A stretch of DNA of 64,000 bases from Bacillota bacterium (GCA_023511485.1 JAIMBH010000002.1:53847-117846), one strand, 5' to 3'; shown: positions 52,217-61,167, counted from the first letter of the stretch. Program-made: numbers and translations. The notes: generated by a model not told the origin, from the letters alone.

Positions 52217-52684
52217 ATGGCTGAATATAAAATGCGTGCGAAAGAAATAATGACAAAAAATCCTATTACTTTTACGCCAGATATGCCGGTGAAAGAGGCG
52301 GCAAAGATTCTGGCCGAAAAAGATATCGGCGGGGCACCGGTTCTTGATGAAGATGGCCGTTTAATTGGTATAGTATCCGAGAGCGATTTGATAATACAGG
52401 ATGTTCGGCTTCGTTTCCCGACGTATATTGAGATATTTGACGGCTACCTCTACTCACCTATAAGTTTCAGTCGCTTTGAGGAAGAGTTCAGAAAAGCGGT
52501 AGGGGCTAAGGTTGGGGATGTAATGACAGTTGATGTTGTTACAGTCGATGAAGACGTAACCATAGAGGATGTCGCTACGTTAATGACCGAAAAGGATATA
52601 AGCCGCATACCGGTTATGTCCGCTGATAGGGTAGTTGGAATAATAACGAAAGGCGACATAGTAAGGGCAATCAGCAAGAGCTAA
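52217..52684 (+). CDS. CBS-pair domain protein
   Basis: A 155-aa protein of two CBS motifs (about 8-65 and 95-152): MRAKEIMTKNPITFTPDMPV and GDVMTVDVVTVDEDVTIED. CBS pairs bind adenine nucleotides and regulate partners. No output domain is attached and the partner is unknown. The stop codon is inside a 7-bp tandem repeat. Confidence 0.88.
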   Translation: MAEYKMRAKEIMTKNPITFTPDMPVKEAAKILAEKDIGGAPVLDEDGRLIGIVSESDLIIQDVRLRFPTYIEIFDGYLYSPISFSRFEEEFRKAVGAKVGDVMTVDVVTVDEDVTIEDVATLMTEKDISRIPVMSADRVVGIITKGDIVRAISKS

Positions 52685-52754
52685 GAGCTAAGAGCTAAGA
52701 GCTAAGAGCTTTCAGTTATCAGCTATCGGGTCTTTTTAAAGCCGATAACTGAAA
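52678..52754. repeat. 7-bp tandem repeat followed by an 11-bp-arm hairpin
   Basis: GAGCTAA is repeated about four and a half times (52678-52709), starting within the last codons of the CBS gene. Then TTTCAGTTATC (52710-52720) pairs perfectly with GATAACTGAAA (52744-52754); the loop contains CTTTTTAAAG. It separates the CBS gene and alr. Confidence 0.85.
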
Positions 52755-52795
52755 ACTACCAGCCGATTATTAATCTGAAAGGCTTTTGTTGGCAG

Positions 52796-53935
52796 ATGAG
52801 CATTTTGAAAGATACTGCAACTATGCGGCCCCTTTGGGCTGAGATAGATCTCTCTGCGATTAAGCATAATGTTAAACAGGCGAGAAAAACCATCGGCGAT
52901 AAAGTGATGATAATGGCCGTGGTTAAAGCTAACGCTTATGGACACGGCGCGATCCCCGTTGCGAAAGCTGCTGTTGAAGCCGGCGCGACCTGGCTTGGTA
53001 TAGCCTTGCCCGAAGAGGGTATCCAGCTAAGGAGATCCGGCATAAGTCAATCCATCCTCATATTATCCGAACCGTCCATTGATACAATTCCGCTGGTGCT
53101 TGAGCATAATCTAACCTCGACGGTTTTTTCCTTAAGGTTTGCAGAAGCAATTTCGTCAGAAGCCTTGCTCCGCAGGCAAACCGCAAAGGTTCATGTCAAA
53201 GTCGATACCGGGATGAACCGCGTGGGCTTGACTCCAGAGCGTGCAGTATCTTTTATTCGAAAGGTAAGAGAGCTACCAAATATAGAAATTGAGGGAATTT
53301 TCACCCATTTTGCCGAAGCGGACAATCCAAAAAGCGCATACACCGATCATCAATTAAGAAGGTTTCAAACTCTTCTTGAAGAATTAAATAATGATGGGAT
53401 ATGCCCGCCAATAAAGCATGCGGCAAATAGTGCTGCGGTATACTTACATCCAGGATCGTACTTTGATATGGTAAGGATAGGTATATCGATGTACGGGCTA
53501 CATCCATCCGAAGCGACCAAAGGTTATGTTGATCTAAAACCCGCCCTTTCCCTAAAGGCACGCTTGTCTTTTGTAAAAGAACTGGCTTGCGGTGAGAGCA
53601 TCAGCTATAACCGGACATATACGGCAGCACGAGATACCAGAATTGGAACGGTACCGGCCGGATATGGTGATGGGTACTCAAGACTTCTTTCCAACAAGGC
53701 TGAGGTTTTAATTAGGGGGCGTAGATATCCAGCTGTTGGGAATATATGCATGGACCAGTTTATGGTTGATTTAGGACCTGACTCGTGCGCTGAGGCGGAT
53801 GATGAGGTAGTTCTGGTTGGCCGACAAGGTAACGAAGAAATAAGTGTTGATGAACTTGCCTCAATTCTTGGCACAATCAATTATGAAATCGTGTGCATGA
53901 TAAGCGCGCGTGTTCCACGGGTATACAAGGAGTAG
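52796..53935 (+). CDS. alr: Alanine racemase
   Basis: A 379-aa PLP enzyme supplying D-alanine for peptidoglycan. PLP-Lys44 lies in MAVVKANAYGHGAIPVAKAA; VDTGMNRVGL and YFDMVRIGISMYGLHP are barrel landmarks; SYNRTYTA carries the second-subunit Tyr; VGNICMDQFMVDLG closes the active site. ATG 52796 has no obvious ribosome binding site; M10 is an alternative. Confidence 0.96.
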   Translation: MSILKDTATMRPLWAEIDLSAIKHNVKQARKTIGDKVMIMAVVKANAYGHGAIPVAKAAVEAGATWLGIALPEEGIQLRRSGISQSILILSEPSIDTIPLVLEHNLTSTVFSLRFAEAISSEALLRRQTAKVHVKVDTGMNRVGLTPERAVSFIRKVRELPNIEIEGIFTHFAEADNPKSAYTDHQLRRFQTLLEELNNDGICPPIKHAANSAAVYLHPGSYFDMVRIGISMYGLHPSEATKGYVDLKPALSLKARLSFVKELACGESISYNRTYTAARDTRIGTVPAGYGDGYSRLLSNKAEVLIRGRRYPAVGNICMDQFMVDLGPDSCAEADDEVVLVGRQGNEEISVDELASILGTINYEIVCMISARVPRVYKE

Positions 53936-53938
53936 CAA

Positions 53939-54487
53939 ATGCCTGCAATGCGGGTTGTTATAGTAGCAATAGCAGCAATTCTTCTTGGATCACTTTTTAT
54001 TTTAGGCTGCAGTGCTAGCGGCGATAGTCCTGCTGAAAAAAATAATGTTCGAGAATCTGCAAGCAAGGGGGAGAGTATTTTAGTTGGGAATACTAAAACC
54101 GAAAAGCTAATCGGTAACTTAAAAATCACAGCCTCGATTCCATCTGCGCAGATCAAGCCTGGAGAAATATTGCGATTAAGTCTCTCCGTTAGGAATATAG
54201 GCTCTGAGCTTCAGAAACTTTCGTTTAACTCAAGTCAAAAGTTCGATGTAAGAATCGAAGATTCATCGGGTGGTCGGGTTTGGCAATGGTCTGATGGAAG
54301 GATGTTCGCTCAGCTACTTGAATCTATTACCCTTGAGCCCGGCAAAAGCGTATCTTTTACTGTTCAGTGGCCGTTAACAGATACAGGAGGCAAAGCGGTC
54401 GCCCCGGGCAACTACAATATTTATGCCAAAATTATGGCAAACCGTCTAAGAAGCGAAGAAGTAAAGCTAAAGGTATCAATTCAATAG
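53939..54487 (+). CDS. Lipoprotein with BsuPI-type (intracellular proteinase inhibitor-like) domain
   Basis: A 182-aa exported lipoprotein: signal peptide with lipobox LFILGC (Cys24), a short linker, and an immunoglobulin-like BsuPI domain (about 60-182) with FDVRIEDSSGGRVWQWSDGR and a PGNYNIYAKI ending. In related proteins this domain may bind proteases or other proteins; role here unknown. It starts 3 nt after alr; GGAG is within the alr stop region, so the two are translationally linked. Confidence 0.82.
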   Translation: MPAMRVVIVAIAAILLGSLFILGCSASGDSPAEKNNVRESASKGESILVGNTKTEKLIGNLKITASIPSAQIKPGEILRLSLSVRNIGSELQKLSFNSSQKFDVRIEDSSGGRVWQWSDGRMFAQLLESITLEPGKSVSFTVQWPLTDTGGKAVAPGNYNIYAKIMANRLRSEEVKLKVSIQ

Positions 54488-54647
54488 GATTCAACTGAGT
54501 GTGATTCAGTTGATTAGGTAAAAGATAGGAGGTGGTTTACAGGAAGCTATAAGGATAAAAACCGAATAATAGTTTTGATTTAACACCAATCTAGCCGCTA
54601 AAGATGTGTGGGGCGCAGGTGTGCGCACCTTGAAGGAGGTAGAATGC

Positions 54648-55073
54648 ATGAGTACAAAGATTTGCTCAAGATGCATGGCAGTGTATGACGGACATAAATG
54701 GTTCTACGACGAAGGACAGCACACAAGGCTCATGCGGACAAGGAATATTGAATTATCGCTCTGTCCGGGGCATCAAAGGATTGAGAAAAGAAGGGTAGAT
54801 GGTGTTGTAACTCTCAAAGGGAATTTCTTGATGAAACATTACGACGAAGCAGTAAACTTGATAAATAACATTGCTAATAGGCAGTTACATCGCAATGTTG
54901 CAGCGAGAGTATTTAACATGAAGAAGAACGGTGATGGGATCACCGTAGAAACAACAGATAAATCACTTGCTGAGCGCATAGGAAGGGAGTTTGAAAGGGC
55001 TTTTAATGGCAATCTTATAATTCAGTGGTTGCAAGGCGCTGATTTCGTAAGGGTGAATTGGCAGAGAGACTAG
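54648..55073 (+). CDS. BCAM0308/NMD3-like zinc-ribbon protein
   Basis: A 141-aa protein: an N-terminal zinc ribbon with CSRCMAVYDG (Cys5, 8) and LCPGHQRIEK, then a mixed alpha/beta region with the HYDEAVNLINNIANRQ pattern of the BCAM0308 family, similar to archaeal NMD3 N-terminal domains. Function unknown. ATG 54648 is supported by AGGAGG 8 nt upstream; the longer frame to 54606 is rejected. Confidence 0.72.
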   Translation: MSTKICSRCMAVYDGHKWFYDEGQHTRLMRTRNIELSLCPGHQRIEKRRVDGVVTLKGNFLMKHYDEAVNLINNIANRQLHRNVAARVFNMKKNGDGITVETTDKSLAERIGREFERAFNGNLIIQWLQGADFVRVNWQRD

Positions 55074-55102
55074 GGATTGTCCATTTTAATTATGACCGAG
55101 AT

Positions 55103-55132
55103 AAAAAACAGCCCCAAACGGGGCTGTTTTTT
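55103..55132. terminator. Bidirectional rho-independent terminator
   Basis: CAGCCCC and GGGGCTG with loop AAAC, flanked by A-run and T-run, so it can serve the plus-strand gene before it and the minus-strand two-CW gene after it. Confidence 0.9.
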
Positions 55133-55170
55133 AATCTTTGCAAAGATTATGAAGTTGTTTTTAATATTAT

Positions 55171-55362
55171 TTAATCGAGTCCTTTAACTTTCTTATAATA
55201 ATCGCATTCCATGCAGTTTGCCAGCTTTTGGGCAAAAGTTCCCTGAACTTTACCGCCGCACATAGTGCCGGCTACCCGCCAGCATTCATTGCCATTGTTT
55301 GGATAAGCTGGGCAATCACCGGTCTTATCCCTACCACAATTCTTAAACTCCCAGCAATTCAT
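55171..55362 (-). CDS. Two-CW domain protein, Cys-rich, 63 aa
   Basis: MNCWEFKNCGRDKTGDCPAY with CW at both the start and in NECWRVAG, nine Cys in all (CGGK, CMECDYY). This matches the small two-CW domain family, common in anaerobes and thought to bind metal. Function unknown. GGGGTGA lies about 6 nt upstream of the ATG. Confidence 0.82.
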   Translation of the reverse strand: MNCWEFKNCGRDKTGDCPAYPNNGNECWRVAGTMCGGKVQGTFAQKLANCMECDYYKKVKGLD

Positions 55363-55443
55363 CTATTTCACCCCTTAATAAAATAAAGTCCTAGTAGAGC
55401 ACTAGCAAATCCTTTACTAATATCGGTATCTCGAATTCTTTTA

Positions 55444-55469
55444 AGAATTCCCCAATATTGGGGAATTCT
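55444..55469. promoter_or_regulatory. 26-bp perfect palindrome
   Basis: AGAATTCCCCAAT and its exact reverse complement ATTGGGGAATTCT meet with no spacer. GAATTC also occurs just before it, near 55433. It lies between divergent small genes and could be an operator or a cruciform/terminator. Confidence 0.75.
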
Positions 55470-55564
55470 CTTGCTAGTTTTAAGTTTTATCGCTCTATGC
55501 TATTCTTCATAAAATTGATAGAATTAACTATGATATCCAGTAGTTTTAGGGTTTTGGTGATTTA

Positions 55565-55789
55565 ATGCCTCTTTACGAGTTTAAATGCGCAAGCTGTGAG
55601 GATACTTTTGAAAAGCTGGTTCTGGCTTCAGGGAATGGTACGGTAACGTGCCCAAAATGCGGTAGCAATGACGTTAAGAAGCTATTCTCCTCTTTTGGTT
55701 TTACTTCTAGTGAAAGAAATAGCCTTGCAAAGGCTACCAGCGCATGCAGTAGTTGTTCTAGTTCAAGCTGCGCTACATGCAGTAAATAA
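55565..55789 (+). CDS. FmdB-family zinc ribbon protein
   Basis: A 74-aa protein: MPLYEFKCASCEDTFEKLV and TCPKCGSNDVKKLFS form the zinc ribbon; the tail is Ser/Cys-rich (ACSSCSSSSCATCSK). FmdB-type proteins are thought to regulate; role uncertain. GGTGA lies about 5 nt upstream of the ATG. Followed by the uracil-DNA glycosylase gene after 21 nt. Confidence 0.88.
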   Translation: MPLYEFKCASCEDTFEKLVLASGNGTVTCPKCGSNDVKKLFSSFGFTSSERNSLAKATSACSSCSSSSCATCSK

Positions 55790-55810
55790 ACAATATGGTG
55801 ATTTGATTAT

Positions 55811-56425
55811 ATGACAAGGCTTTTCGACATGATGGAATCATCAAAAGACTGCATGCTTTGCCCCTTAGCAAAGCAAGGGCGCACGCAGGTTGTCTTTGGT
55901 GATGGAAATCCAAACGCAGATATTATGTTTATTGGAGAAGGCCCTGGCTTTTATGAGGACAAACAGGGAAAACCCTTTGTTGGAGCTGCAGGGAAGCTCT
56001 TAACAGAGCTTCTAGAGTCCATCGGGCTTAAGCGGGAGGATGTCTATATAACCAACGTCGTAAAGTGCAGACCGCCTAAAAATAGAGACCCAAAGCCAGA
56101 AGAAATAGAAGTTTGTACAAACCGGTATTTATTTACCCAGATTGAAGAGATTAAGCCCAAAGTAATCGCGACGCTTGGACGTTTCGCTTCAGCGGTTATT
56201 CTCGGCCTAAAAGATGTTTCAATGGGGCGGGTCCATGGGCAAAAATTTAAAAGAGAAGGACGTTTCATAGTGCCGATATACCATCCGGCAGCCGCTCTTC
56301 ATTCCCGCGCAAATCTGGGGCCGTTATCGGAAGATTTTGCGAAGCTGAAAGAGTACCTTGAGGAACCGGAGGTAAGGTTGGAAGCAACCAGCGAACCTGA
56401 AGTAGAGCAGATGGGATTATTTTAA
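55811..56425 (+). CDS. Uracil-DNA glycosylase, family 4 (Fe-S)
   Basis: A 204-aa DNA repair enzyme removing uracil. [4Fe-4S] ligands Cys14, Cys17, Cys86 and Cys102; motif A GEGPGFYED (42-50), NVVKCRPPKNRDP and YHPAAALHS as the C-terminal motif B. The family is typical of thermophiles and anaerobes. GGTGA lies 9 nt upstream. Confidence 0.93.
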   Translation: MTRLFDMMESSKDCMLCPLAKQGRTQVVFGDGNPNADIMFIGEGPGFYEDKQGKPFVGAAGKLLTELLESIGLKREDVYITNVVKCRPPKNRDPKPEEIEVCTNRYLFTQIEEIKPKVIATLGRFASAVILGLKDVSMGRVHGQKFKREGRFIVPIYHPAAALHSRANLGPLSEDFAKLKEYLEEPEVRLEATSEPEVEQMGLF

Positions 56426-56451
56426 TGGTCTATGAGCAATGATCGGACGTT

Positions 56452-56919
56452 ATGATTAGCATTGTTTCTCATTCGTCTGAGGAAACGTGGGAGCTGGCAA
56501 GAAAGCTGGCTCCTACCTTATCTAAAGGCGATTTGATTAGTTTAACTGGTGATCTTGGGGCCGGCAAAACAGTCTTTACGCAAGGTGTAGCTGCTGGCTT
56601 AGGGATTGTTGAGCCGGTTACCAGCCCTACTTTCACTATTATAAAAGAATATGATGAGGGGGTTTTTCCTCTCTATCACTTTGATGTTTACCGCTTATCG
56701 TCCCCTGATGAGCTTGAGGAGCTTGGTTTTGATGAGTATTTTTATGGAGACGGTATCACGATAGTTGAGTGGGGCGACAAAATCGAGGAACTCCTACCCG
56801 ATGTACGGCTGGAGGTGCGGATACTAAGGTTAATCGATGAGTCTTATCGGCGCATAGAGATAAATCCGTACGGCGATGAATGGCGGCAAAAAGTTAAGAA
56901 TTGGTTATCTGGAGACTAA
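56452..56919 (+). CDS. tsaE: tRNA t6A biosynthesis ATPase
   Basis: A 155-aa ATPase with Walker A GDLGAGKT (33-40) and the HFDVYRL and [11 protein letters not shown] segments typical of TsaE. With TsaB and TsaD it forms the threonylcarbamoyl transfer complex for tRNAs that read ANN codons. Stop codon abuts the tsaB start. Confidence 0.95.
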   Translation: MISIVSHSSEETWELARKLAPTLSKGDLISLTGDLGAGKTVFTQGVAAGLGIVEPVTSPTFTIIKEYDEGVFPLYHFDVYRLSSPDELEELGFDEYFYGDGITIVEWGDKIEELLPDVRLEVRILRLIDESYRRIEINPYGDEWRQKVKNWLSGD

Positions 56920-57627
56920 ATGTTAGCACTTGCCTTTGATACATCAAGCCCTGTTTTAACTATCGCCATAGGCGACCAGGAAAAGATAATAAACGATGCT
57001 AATATATGGCTTCCAAGAGGCCATATGGCGAAACTTATTCCAGCTATCGATGAGCTATTGAATGTATCAGGATTAGATATTGGTGACATCGAAGTCATTG
57101 TAATTGGAAGTGGTCCGGGGTCGTATACAGGTCTTCGTATTGGTATGGTTATGGCCCGTACCTTTGCTCAGATGCTTGATATTCCGATAATTGGCATACC
57201 AAGTCTTGATGCAATTGCTAATCACAATAAACATTATGGATCACCGGTGTGCCCAGTTACCGATGCAAAGAGAGGAGAGGTCTATACAGCTCTATATCAA
57301 TCCGCTAATGGTGCCACAGAACGCATAATGGATTTTAGGGCGGTCAGACCAGACGAGCTAGCCGACGTTTTACTTATCGAGGGCTATGGGAATATTGTCA
57401 TCACGGGTGATGCACTAAAGTTATATTCTGATGTTTTTGCTAGAGTTTTAGGGGATAGAGCAAAATTTGCTTCTGAGGAAGATTGGTGGCCGAGAGCCTC
57501 AGACTTGATTGATTTGGCAAGGCCTCGGGTAGCGGCAGGGGATTTCGATGATTTACGCCAACTTTTGCCGATTTATGTCCGCCTGTCTCAAGCCGAAGAG
57601 ATGTGGGAAAAACGTCATCGGGGGTGA
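56920..57627 (+). CDS. tsaB: tRNA threonylcarbamoyladenosine biosynthesis protein TsaB
   Basis: A 235-aa ASKHA-fold protein, TsaD partner: LALAFDTSSPVLTIAIG and GSGPGSYTGLRIGMVMARTF are diagnostic. GGAG lies 6 nt upstream, inside the end of tsaE. Confidence 0.95.
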   Translation: MLALAFDTSSPVLTIAIGDQEKIINDANIWLPRGHMAKLIPAIDELLNVSGLDIGDIEVIVIGSGPGSYTGLRIGMVMARTFAQMLDIPIIGIPSLDAIANHNKHYGSPVCPVTDAKRGEVYTALYQSANGATERIMDFRAVRPDELADVLLIEGYGNIVITGDALKLYSDVFARVLGDRAKFASEEDWWPRASDLIDLARPRVAAGDFDDLRQLLPIYVRLSQAEEMWEKRHRG

Positions 57628-57633
57628 GTTTTT

Positions 57634-58152
57634 ATGATAACGATGAAACCAGTTATACGCCAGATGACTATGGCCGATATCAATCAGGTCTATGATATAG
57701 AGCGTCGCTCTCAGTCTGCTCCGTGGAGCAAGATGACGTTTCAGAGGGAACTTTTAGGCAATCACCACAATATGTGTTTGGTTGCTGAGCTTGGTGAACG
57801 GATCGTAGGGTTTATTTGCATGTATTATGTGCTCGATGAAGCACATATTACCAATATTGCGGTCGATTTGCCATTTCAGAACAAAGGCATAGGGACACGC
57901 CTTATGCTGGCAGCCATCGAGGTTATGATGGACCGCGGAATCAAACATATAACCCTTGAAGTGCGCAAGTCAAATACCAAAGCCCAGCATCTATACATGA
58001 AGTTTGGTTTCAGGATGAAGGGTATTCGTAAAGGCTATTATACAGATAATTATGAGGATGCTTTTATCTTTTGGACCGGTGATATCACCAGTGATTATTA
58101 CAAGAAGCTCTTTAGCGAAATAAGCAAAGAGCTTGAGAGAAAGTACGCATAA
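57634..58152 (+). CDS. rimI: Ribosomal-protein-S18-type N-acetyltransferase (RimI-like)
   Basis: A 172-aa GNAT: DINQVYDIERRSQSAPWSK, HITNIAVDLPFQNKGIGTRL (acetyl-CoA loop), and LEVRKSNTKAQHLYMKFGF. It acetylates an N-terminal alanine of S18 or other proteins. Located in the tsa cluster, as in many bacteria. GGGGTGAG lies about 6 nt upstream of ATG 57634. Confidence 0.92.
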   Translation: MITMKPVIRQMTMADINQVYDIERRSQSAPWSKMTFQRELLGNHHNMCLVAELGERIVGFICMYYVLDEAHITNIAVDLPFQNKGIGTRLMLAAIEVMMDRGIKHITLEVRKSNTKAQHLYMKFGFRMKGIRKGYYTDNYEDAFIFWTGDITSDYYKKLFSEISKELERKYA

Positions 58153-58160
58153 GCAGGTAT

Positions 58161-58256
58161 GTTCATAATTAGTGAACAAGTGTTAATTAATTATGAACAC
58201 TTGTTAATTAATAATTAACAAGCGATATTTACCCTCTCTTAAAGGGAGGGGAGGGT
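58161..58256. promoter_or_regulatory. Nested alternative hairpins between rimI and tsaD
   Basis: GTTCATAATTA (58161-58171) pairs with TAATTATGAAC (58188-58198); AACAAGTGTT (58175-58184) pairs with AACACTTGTT (58196-58205); CTTGTTAATT (58200-58209) pairs with AATTAACAAG (58213-58222). All arms are perfect and share bases, so they exclude each other. A GC-rich ACCCTCTC/GAGGGGAGGGT hairpin (58231-58256) follows. Could be an attenuator-like switch or stacked repeats. Confidence 0.5.
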
Positions 58257-58314
58257 GAAAACCTTCTGGCTTCTAAACCAGCGTTCTTACCCTCAAATCC
58301 ATCGACCATAAACT

Positions 58315-59373
58315 ATGACTATGAGTGACGAATTAATCGATTTGCGCAAAGACATTTATATATTGGGCATCGAAACGTCTTGCGACGAGACCGGAGCGGC
58401 CGTTGTTAGAAACAGTCGCGATGTGGTCTCAAGTGTAGTTGCAAGCCAGATCGAATTTCACCAGAAATTCGGCGGCGTTGTTCCAGAGATAGCTTCAAGA
58501 AAGCATCTTGAGACGATAAATCCGGTTCTTGATGATGTTATGGAAAAGGCGAAACTTAAGTATGAAGATTTGGATGCGGTGGCTGTTACTATTGGTCCGG
58601 GGCTTGTAGGAGCACTTCTTATGGGGCTCGGCGCAGCAAAAGTAATATCGTATGTTAAGGGGCTGCCCCTGGTCGGGGTTAATCATATCGAGGCCCACAT
58701 ACATGCTAACTTTATCGACCATCCAGATTTAAAGCCACCTCTTGTAGCTCTTGTTGTGTCGGGTGGGCACACAATGCTCGCCTATATGGAAGATTTCTCG
58801 AAATATGAGATTATTGGCCAGACAATCGATGATGCGGTCGGTGAGGCCTATGATAAGGTAGCCGCATTTTTAGGGTTAGGATATCCAGGCGGGCCGATCA
58901 TAGACAAAATGGCAAAAGAGGGCAACCCTTCGGCCATACAGTTTCCTCGGGCAATGATGCGAACCGGCGATTTTAATTTTAGCTTAAGCGGACTAAAAAC
59001 CGCTGTTCTTACTTATGTCTCACGCTTGAACCTTGATGCCCAAGAGCTACCACTTTATGACATCGCTGCCAGTTTTCAGGCTGCTGTGGTTGATGTGCTG
59101 GTTGCAAAGACAATTCAAGCAGCAAAGGAAAAAAGAGTAGCGTCAGTTGTTTTGGCTGGCGGAGTTGCCGCTAATAGCTATCTTAGAGAGCGTATGATAC
59201 AGGAGACCCGTAGAGAGGACATCAAGCTATTTTACCCCCACATCTTTTTGTGTACCGACAATGCAGTTATGATTGCGGCGGCTGCCTATCATAGATATAT
59301 AGCTGGTGATAGAATATCTATTGAGGCCAACCCGATACCGAATCTAAAACTGGGACAGGAAATTCGGGTCTAG
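58315..59373 (+). CDS. tsaD: tRNA N6-adenosine threonylcarbamoyltransferase
   Basis: A 352-aa ASKHA enzyme transferring threonylcarbamoyl to A37. Metal ligands His124 and His128 in NHIEAHIHA, ILGIETSCDETGAAVV at the start, and VAANSYLRERM and CTDNAVMIAAAAY near the end. ATG 58315 (or 58321). Last gene of the tsaE-tsaB-rimI-tsaD group, but separated by 162 nt of hairpins. Confidence 0.97.
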   Translation: MTMSDELIDLRKDIYILGIETSCDETGAAVVRNSRDVVSSVVASQIEFHQKFGGVVPEIASRKHLETINPVLDDVMEKAKLKYEDLDAVAVTIGPGLVGALLMGLGAAKVISYVKGLPLVGVNHIEAHIHANFIDHPDLKPPLVALVVSGGHTMLAYMEDFSKYEIIGQTIDDAVGEAYDKVAAFLGLGYPGGPIIDKMAKEGNPSAIQFPRAMMRTGDFNFSLSGLKTAVLTYVSRLNLDAQELPLYDIAASFQAAVVDVLVAKTIQAAKEKRVASVVLAGGVAANSYLRERMIQETRREDIKLFYPHIFLCTDNAVMIAAAAYHRYIAGDRISIEANPIPNLKLGQEIRV

Positions 59374-59380
59374 ACGTGTC

Positions 59381-59490
59381 AAAATTGCAAAATTGCAAAA
59401 TTGCAAAATTGCAATTTTGCAAAGCGCCAACGTCTTTTATTTCTTGAATTTGGCATATTGGTATATTGTTATATTGGCACGTCAAGACTT
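59381..59490. repeat. 8-bp tandem repeat x4 and dispersed GGCACGTCAAGACTT element
   Basis: AAAATTGC four times (59381-59412), followed by the inverted word GCAATTTTGC, then TTGGCATATTGGTATATTG words and TTGGCACGTCAAGACTT (59474-59490), which matches 9285-9301 with one mismatch. Gap between tsaD and lnt. Confidence 0.8.
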
Positions 59491-59543
59491 TGACATAGAA
59501 AGCGAGGGTTTAACCTCAAACCTTTGATCCATAGGTTGATGCG

Positions 59544-61073
59544 TTGGATTCTTTAAAGAGCAATATATTAAAAAATTACATCCTCGCTACTGCATCTGGG
59601 CTTTTGCTTGCTATTCCGTTTGTATATCCATCAACAGGCGTCTTGGCATGGTTTGCACTTGTTCCTCTGTTTTTTGCGATAAGAGGCGGTGGACTGAAAG
59701 ATTCCCTGATTTTGGGAGCCGTTTTTGGCGCGGTTTTTTTCTCAACGTCGCTATATTGGATCCAGATTTTTGGTTATATCGCTTGGATATCCCTAAGCCT
59801 GGTTCTCTCTGTATGGATGGTCTTATTTGCGTTGGGTGCAAGAGCAGTGATGGAAAAATTTACATCTACAGCTCAGCTAGTTCTTATACCTGCGCTTTGG
59901 GCTACGTGTGAGCTCGGGCGGTCTGTGGGGCCGTGGGGGTTTGCCTGGGGCTATATTGGCTCGACCGTAGATAACATATATATACTCAAGATTGCCTCAT
60001 ATTTTGGCGAACTGGGGGTCGGATTTTTAATTGTCCTGGTCAACATTCTCTTATTTTATATTGTAGCCGGTGGCATGGAGGATGAGAAGCGGAGGACCAT
60101 TGCTGTTGGATTAGTACTTCTTGTTTTATTACTCTTGGTACCGGTTATTGACATGCTAAAAGATGACCCGGTCAAAAAGACTGCCTCCCAAAAAATTAAA
60201 GTTGCAATAATTCAGCCCAATATAGCCCAAAACTTGAAAGCTGATCTATCTAACAACGATGAGATTAAGGCCATCTACTTTCGCATGACCAAAAAGGCTG
60301 TAAAATCTAAGCCTGACTTGATTGTATGGCCTGAAAGCGTTTTTGCTTCGATGATTAACGGGGAGCAAGAATACCTTTCGAAAATAACCGATTTGACTTC
60401 CTCTACAAAAACTGAGCTTATTTTCGGAGGCATTAGTATGGATGCCCAGGGCAAGACTTATAACAATGCCATTTATGTCGATAGGCAAGGGAAATATCGG
60501 TCCTACCAAAAAATACACCTCGTGCCATTTGGCGAGTATGTGCCGTTTCGCCCGCTTGTCGAGAGGATAAATAGCTTGGCAAGGTTTGTAGAAGACCGTA
60601 CGCCTGGAAAGACTTATTGGGTTTTTAACATGGCGAAAGATGGCTATCTACTGGGACGGTTTTCAACAGTCATTTGCTTCGAGTCATCAGATTCCAGGCT
60701 TGTTGGCAGGATGGTCCAGAACGGCGCTCGGATGATAGTTGTAATTACAAATGATGGTTGGTTCGGTAAAACTGCGGCTTTAGAGCAGCATTTTCGGATT
60801 ACACGCATGCGTGCTGCGGAATACGGGGTTCCGGTTATACAGGCGGCAAATACCGGAGTTTCAGGTGTTATCGAAAGTAGCGGCAGAGTTAGTATAAGGA
60901 CCCATAAAAACAAGCAGGCAATTCTAATACACCAGGTTGATTTCAGCAAAAGGCCAAGTTTTTACTCAAGATTCGGCCATTTAGTAACATGCCTTTCTCC
61001 GGCTGTATTGCTGGCAGGTATTTTAGGCAGGTTATTGAATATTAGGCCTGGGCAGGTGTGGTTTTTCCTTTAA
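59544..61073 (+). CDS. lnt: Apolipoprotein N-acyltransferase
   Basis: A 509-aa membrane nitrilase-fold enzyme that N-acylates lipoproteins. About six helices precede the nitrilase domain; the triad is Glu264 (WPESVF), Lys323 (QKIHLVPFGEYVPF) and Cys378 (VICFESSD). It matches the two lipoproteins in the window. TTG start 59544, weak site AGG upstream. Confidence 0.94.
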   Translation: MDSLKSNILKNYILATASGLLLAIPFVYPSTGVLAWFALVPLFFAIRGGGLKDSLILGAVFGAVFFSTSLYWIQIFGYIAWISLSLVLSVWMVLFALGARAVMEKFTSTAQLVLIPALWATCELGRSVGPWGFAWGYIGSTVDNIYILKIASYFGELGVGFLIVLVNILLFYIVAGGMEDEKRRTIAVGLVLLVLLLLVPVIDMLKDDPVKKTASQKIKVAIIQPNIAQNLKADLSNNDEIKAIYFRMTKKAVKSKPDLIVWPESVFASMINGEQEYLSKITDLTSSTKTELIFGGISMDAQGKTYNNAIYVDRQGKYRSYQKIHLVPFGEYVPFRPLVERINSLARFVEDRTPGKTYWVFNMAKDGYLLGRFSTVICFESSDSRLVGRMVQNGARMIVVITNDGWFGKTAALEQHFRITRMRAAEYGVPVIQAANTGVSGVIESSGRVSIRTHKNKQAILIHQVDFSKRPSFYSRFGHLVTCLSPAVLLAGILGRLLNIRPGQVWFFL

Positions 61074-61134
61074 GGGCCTGTCTACCAAAATGTTTGCAGT
61101 CTTGCGATTTTGGCAAAAAAAATAATCTAGGGTC

Positions 61135-61163
61135 TTGATTTAGCAGCAAGGCTATTGTAATAT
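61135..61163 (+). promoter_or_regulatory. Promoter of groESL
   Basis: TTGATT (61135-61140), 17-nt spacer, TAATAT (61158-61163). The CIRCE operator starts 5 nt downstream, where bound HrcA would cover the transcription start. Confidence 0.82.
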
Positions 61164-61167
61164 TCGT

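Noticed and set aside
59381..59412. Tandem AAAATTGC repeats as a CRISPR array
   Set aside because: The 8-bp units are contiguous with no spacers, and no cas genes are present.
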